Assembly: GCA_003554685.1 (NCBI GenBank)
Contig: PWHA01000273.1
Location: forward strand, 1 to 7,372
Direction: 5' to 3'
Origin: Halanaerobiaceae bacterium
GTDB lineage: Bacteria > Bacillota > Halanaerobiia > Halanaerobiales > Halarsenatibacteraceae
DNA length: 7,372 nt
In this document: one piece after another, positions 4,396-7,372 of the stretch
How positions within the stretch are numbered: the first letter of the stretch is position 1
Layout of the letters: every line of letters begins with the position of its first letter
The notes under the pieces: model-generated
What the model saw: only the letters and a program-made list of their open reading frames with translations
What the model was told of the DNA's origin: nothing
Databases searched by the model: none
Translations under genes and position numbers: made by a program

Positions 4396-6612
4396 ATGGA
4401 TTCAGAAAAGGAAAGGATAACCGGCCAGATTGACCGGATAACCTATACCAATGAAGAAAATGGTTTTACAGTTGCCAGGCTCAAGCTCCTGGAAGAGGAG
4501 AGAAGAGTAACCGTGGTGGGAAATTTGCCTGCTCCGGACCCGGGACAGGTGGTTGAACTGGATGGTTACTGGACAACCCATTCCAAATACGGGAGACAGT
4601 TTAAAATTACTGATTTTCGCTATTCCGCCCCAACCAGTGAGGAGGGGGTTAAAAGATATCTGGGCTCCGGTCTAATCCCCGGCATAGGTCCGGTAATGGC
4701 AGAAAGAATAGTTAATAAATTTGGCAGGGAAGCTCTGGAAATAATTGACGATAACCCGGAAAAGCTGAAGGAAGTAGAGGGAATCGGTAGAAAAAGGCTG
4801 CAGCAGATCCAGGAATCCTGGCAGGAGCAGTCCGAGATCAGAGAAATTATGGTTTTTTTGCTTTCCAATAATATCAGCCCGGCCTATGCAGCCAGAATAT
4901 ATCAGGAATACGGAAGAGATGCTGTTGATATTGTGCAAAATAAGCCCTACCGGCTGGCTTCCGATGTCTGGGGCATAGGTTTTCAAACCGTCGATAAAAT
5001 TGCCCGGGATATGGGCATTGAGAAAGATTCCCCCCAACGGCTTAAGGCCGGTTTAATATATATCATGGAGCAGACAGCAGGCGAGGGTCATGTTTACTAT
5101 CCCTATGAAGCTTTGCTGGAGCGGACTGCCAGGGTGCTGGAAGTGGAAAGGGAGCAACTGGTGGAGGCCTTTGGCGAACTTGAGGTTCAGGACAGCCTGA
5201 TAATAGAGGATCTTAATTTTGATTACAGCAATTTTACAGAAAACAATAAAGCTGTTTATCTTAAAGCTTTTTATGTAGCCGAAACGGGAATTAACTGGAA
5301 AATCCAGCAGCTGCTGGCTTCAGCCCGCCAGCAGTATATGATAGATATCCCGGCCAGAATCAGGGAGGTTGACAAGCAGCTCACCTTTTCCCTGGCAGGA
5401 AAGCAGCGGCAGGCTGTGGAGCTGGCTCTGAAAGAAAATCTGCTGGTAATCACCGGTGGGCCCGGTACCGGGAAAACTACAATCATTGAAGCCATCATCA
5501 GCACCTACCGGGAGCTGAATCAAAAAATACTGCTGGCAGCCCCCACCGGGCGGGCAGCCAAGAGAATGACAGAGGCCACCGGGAAGGAAGCCAAAACAGT
5601 TCACCGTCTGCTGGAGTTCAGCTATCAGGAGGGCGGATTTCAACGCAATGGAGATAACCAGCTGGCCGGTGATGTTATAATAATTGATGAGGCTTCGATG
5701 CTGGATACGGTGCTGATGTACCATCTGCTCAAAGCCGTTCCGGAAAGCGCTAATCTTATTCTGGTAGGAGATGTTAATCAGCTTCCCCCGGTAGGGGCGG
5801 GCTATGTTCTTAGGGATATAATTAGATCCGGCAGGGTGCCGGTCATAGAATTAACGGAGATTTTCCGGCAGGCTCAGGAAAGCTCAATTGTAATAAATTC
5901 CCACCGGATTAATAATGGTCAGATGCCTGCTCTGCAGAACAAAACGAGTAGCAGTCTTGATGATTTTTATTTTGTTGAAGAAAAAGAGCCGGCTAAAGTT
6001 CTCCAGCTGATAATCAAGATTGTCCGGGAGAGGGTGCCGGCCCGCTTTGATTTTGATCCTGTGGAAGATGTTCAGGTGCTGTCACCGATGCGGCGGGGGG
6101 AACTGGGGACAGAAAATCTTAATTGCCAACTTCAGGATATTCTTAATCCGGCCCTGGAGGCTGAAGGACTCTCCTATGGCGGGGTTACCTATCGGGTTAA
6201 TGATAAGGTGATGCAGGTTAAAAACAACTATGACCTCGATGTCTTCAACGGCGATATCGGACGGATTGTGGCAGTGGACAAAGAAGGATCCCGGCTGACA
6301 ATTGACTATGATGGCAGGTTGGTTAATTATGAAAGAACCAATCTGGAGGAACTGGAACTGGCCTATGCTATTACAGTACATAAATCCCAGGGCTCGGAAT
6401 ATCCGGTGATAGTCTTCCCGATGGTGACCCAGCATTACATCATGCTCCAGAGAAATCTTCTCTACACCGCTCTGACCAGAGGCCGTCAGCTGGCTGTTAT
6501 TATTGGCAGTAAAAAGGCTCTGGCCATGGCAGTTAATAATGATAAGGTGGAGGAGCGTTACTCTTTGCTGGAAGAAAGGCTGCGGGATTTTAGAAGTACT
6601 GAGTCAGATTGA
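4396..6612 (+). CDS. recD2: ATP-dependent 5'-3' DNA helicase RecD2 (RecD-like, SF1B)
   Basis: This 738-aa protein is the normal length for RecD2, the RecBC-independent RecD form of Firmicutes and Deinococcus, acting in DNA repair and replication-fork maintenance. It opens with the OB-like N-terminal domain (TGQIDRITYTNEENGFTVARL). Helix-hairpin-helix segments follow at about 91-110 (PGIGPVMAERI), 127-140 (VEGIGRKRL) and 190-208 (VWGIGFQTVDKIA). Helicase motifs are Walker A GGPGTGKT (354-361, Lys 360), Ia APTGRAAKRM, Walker B IIDEAS (Asp 431, Glu 432), III VGDVNQLPPVG (from 457), IV ELTEIFRQ (485-492), V AITVHKSQGSE (658-668) and VI NLLYTALTRGR (687-697). All catalytic residues are present. 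ATG 4396 fits the family N-terminus; the SD is imperfect (see leader). It has its own promoter and probably runs into the flavin reductase gene 39 bp downstream. Confidence 0.96.
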   Translation: MDSEKERITGQIDRITYTNEENGFTVARLKLLEEERRVTVVGNLPAPDPGQVVELDGYWTTHSKYGRQFKITDFRYSAPTSEEGVKRYLGSGLIPGIGPVMAERIVNKFGREALEIIDDNPEKLKEVEGIGRKRLQQIQESWQEQSEIREIMVFLLSNNISPAYAARIYQEYGRDAVDIVQNKPYRLASDVWGIGFQTVDKIARDMGIEKDSPQRLKAGLIYIMEQTAGEGHVYYPYEALLERTARVLEVEREQLVEAFGELEVQDSLIIEDLNFDYSNFTENNKAVYLKAFYVAETGINWKIQQLLASARQQYMIDIPARIREVDKQLTFSLAGKQRQAVELALKENLLVITGGPGTGKTTIIEAIISTYRELNQKILLAAPTGRAAKRMTEATGKEAKTVHRLLEFSYQEGGFQRNGDNQLAGDVIIIDEASMLDTVLMYHLLKAVPESANLILVGDVNQLPPVGAGYVLRDIIRSGRVPVIELTEIFRQAQESSIVINSHRINNGQMPALQNKTSSSLDDFYFVEEKEPAKVLQLIIKIVRERVPARFDFDPVEDVQVLSPMRRGELGTENLNCQLQDILNPALEAEGLSYGGVTYRVNDKVMQVKNNYDLDVFNGDIGRIVAVDKEGSRLTIDYDGRLVNYERTNLEELELAYAITVHKSQGSEYPVIVFPMVTQHYIMLQRNLLYTALTRGRQLAVIIGSKKALAMAVNNDKVEERYSLLEERLRDFRSTESD

Positions 6613-6651
6613 TTTTTTAGTTTAACAACCCATAAATTAGGAGGAATAATT

Positions 6652-7158
6652 ATGAAAAGCATTAATTATGATGAATATTTTCAGGAGTTTAATACTTCAT
6701 TAAGTGACGGAGGTACTTTTCTAACTGTTAAGAATGGTGGAGAGCTTAACACCATGACTATTGGCTGGGCCACAGTGGGTATCAGCTGGAGCATACCGGT
6801 AATGCTGGTTCTGGTCCGGAAATCCCGCTATACCTATCAGCTGATTGAGGAAGCAGAGGATTTTACGGTCAGTGTTCCCTTTGGAGACAAAATGAAGGAT
6901 GAGCTGCTTTTCTGCGGTACAGAGTCTGGCCGGGACTATGACAAATTTGCTGAGTGCGATCTGGAGGTTGAATCCGCCCAGAAGGTAAATACCCCGATTA
7001 TCAAGGGCTGTGACCTGCATTATGAGTGCAGGGTAAAGTATGAGCAGGCTATGGAAGAGGAAAGTGTGGTAACTGAAGAACTACGGGACTGCTATCCCGG
7101 AGGAGACTATCACACCCTCTATTTTGGTAAGATAGTTGCTTCCTACCTGACTGAGTGA
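6652..7158 (+). CDS. Flavin reductase-like FMN-binding protein
   Basis: This 168-aa soluble protein has the flavin reductase-like split-barrel fold (flavoredoxin/DIM6 group) that binds FMN. Diagnostic stretches are NTMTIGWATVGISWSIPVMLVLVRKSRYTY in pieces (residues 33-62), the strand FTVSVPFGDKM, a CGTESGRDYDKF segment in which a conserved Cys-Gly opens the helix (Cys 88), and the C-terminal GGDYHTLYFGKIVASY. Members reduce flavins with NAD(P)H or pass electrons between redox proteins in anaerobes; the partner is not evident. Five cysteines (88, 102, 120, 126, 147) do not form a recognisable cluster motif. ATG 6652 follows AGGAGG at 6639-6644 by 7 nt. It is 39 bp after recD2 with no terminator between, so cotranscription is likely though a functional link is not. 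No clear terminator follows it. Confidence 0.92.
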   Translation: MKSINYDEYFQEFNTSLSDGGTFLTVKNGGELNTMTIGWATVGISWSIPVMLVLVRKSRYTYQLIEEAEDFTVSVPFGDKMKDELLFCGTESGRDYDKFAECDLEVESAQKVNTPIIKGCDLHYECRVKYEQAMEEESVVTEELRDCYPGGDYHTLYFGKIVASYLTE

Positions 7159-7189
7159 GGTTTCTCCCGGAAATTTGACTCCCTTTAGG

Positions 7190-7216
7190 TTGACAGTTTG
7201 ACAGGTTGGTTATAAT
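7190..7216 (+). promoter_or_regulatory. Upstream promoter P1 of the truncated last gene
   Basis: Consensus TTGACA at 7190-7195 and consensus TATAAT at 7211-7216 are separated by only 15 bp, shorter than the optimum. The predicted start is near 7223. Confidence 0.5.
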
Positions 7217-7226
7217 TTTATATACT
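7198..7226 (+). promoter_or_regulatory. Promoter P2 of the truncated last gene
   Basis: A second TTGACA at 7198-7203 with exactly 17 bp to TATACT at 7221-7226 is a near-consensus promoter, overlapping P1 with an 8-bp offset of the -35 box. The predicted start is near 7233, inside the dyad. Confidence 0.7.
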
Positions 7227-7260
7227 ATACTTGAACAATTATTCAAGCATTGTATATAAA
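7217..7260. promoter_or_regulatory. 44-bp imperfect palindrome over the start site (operator candidate)
   Basis: Centred between 7238 and 7239, 19 of 22 base pairs are symmetric; mismatches are 7226/7251, 7229/7248 and 7236/7241. The core is CTTGAA-C-AATT-A-TTCAAG and the outer arms are TTTATATAC and GTATATAAA. It covers the P2 -10 box and both predicted start sites, and ends within the SD region. This placement is typical of a repressor operator. In RNA it could also fold and touch the ribosome site. No known consensus fits well. Confidence 0.65.
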
Positions 7261-7271
7261 GGAGAGTTAAC

Positions 7272-7372
7272 ATGAAGATTACCACCCCCGAGGTCAGACT
7301 CAGTTCCAGTATCCTGCAAAATATAAAGGGCAAAACTCTGGAAATTCTCTTTGGGCTGGCACTTTTTCTTGC
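7272..7372 (+). CDS. 5' end of an unidentified gene, possibly a membrane protein (truncated by window)
   Basis: ATG 7272 follows AAAGGAG at 7258-7264 by 7 nt, and the frame is open to the window end with 33 complete codons. The visible sequence is MKITTPEVRLSSSILQ, then NIKGKTLEILFGLALFL. A polar N-terminal stretch is followed by the beginning of a hydrophobic segment (EILFGLALFL) that could be the first membrane helix. Small S-component transporters such as BioY begin in a loosely similar way, but too little is visible to assign a family. The strong tandem promoters and the 44-bp dyad immediately upstream imply a regulated gene. Confidence 0.7.
   Translation, partial: MKITTPEVRLSSSILQNIKGKTLEILFGLALFL

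Overview
The window is a stretch of a bacterial chromosome, most likely from an anaerobic Firmicutes (Bacillota) lineage. The reasons are purine-rich GGAGG-type Shine-Dalgarno (SD) sites a few bases before most starts, AT-rich intergenic regions with sigma-A-like promoters, compact intrinsic terminators, and protein families common there (RecD2 without RecBC, a clostridial-type flavin reductase, a pheA-hisC pair). The family-level feel is of Halanaerobiales-like anaerobes, but that is an impression and not a proof. All genes are chromosomal housekeeping or metabolic types. I see no insertion sequence, CRISPR array, rRNA, tRNA or phage gene.

Layout. (1) 1-1592: the 3' end of a prephenate dehydratase gene (pheA) broken by an in-frame TAA just before its ACT regulatory domain, overlapping hisC (PLP aminotransferase), then a strong terminator. 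Together they would make phenylpyruvate and transaminate it. (2) 1593-2278: a monocistronic universal stress protein gene with its own extended -10 promoter and its own terminator. (3) 2279-3790: a leader region with a 13-bp direct repeat and a possible 31-aa peptide, then an amidase-signature hydrolase that probably starts at TTG. (4) 3777-4193, minus strand: a YjbQ/UPF0047 family gene whose end overlaps the end of the amidase gene by 14 bp. (5) 4194-7158: a divergent intergenic region with a clear promoter, then recD2 (DNA helicase) and a closely spaced FMN-binding flavin reductase. (6) 7159-7372: two overlapping promoters, a 44-bp near-perfect dyad and the first 33 codons of a gene running off the window.

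Most genes are ordinary. The points most worth a second look are the nonsense codon that cleanly separates the catalytic and ACT parts of PheA, and the large dyad sitting on the start site of the last gene. No clear novel multi-gene system is visible.
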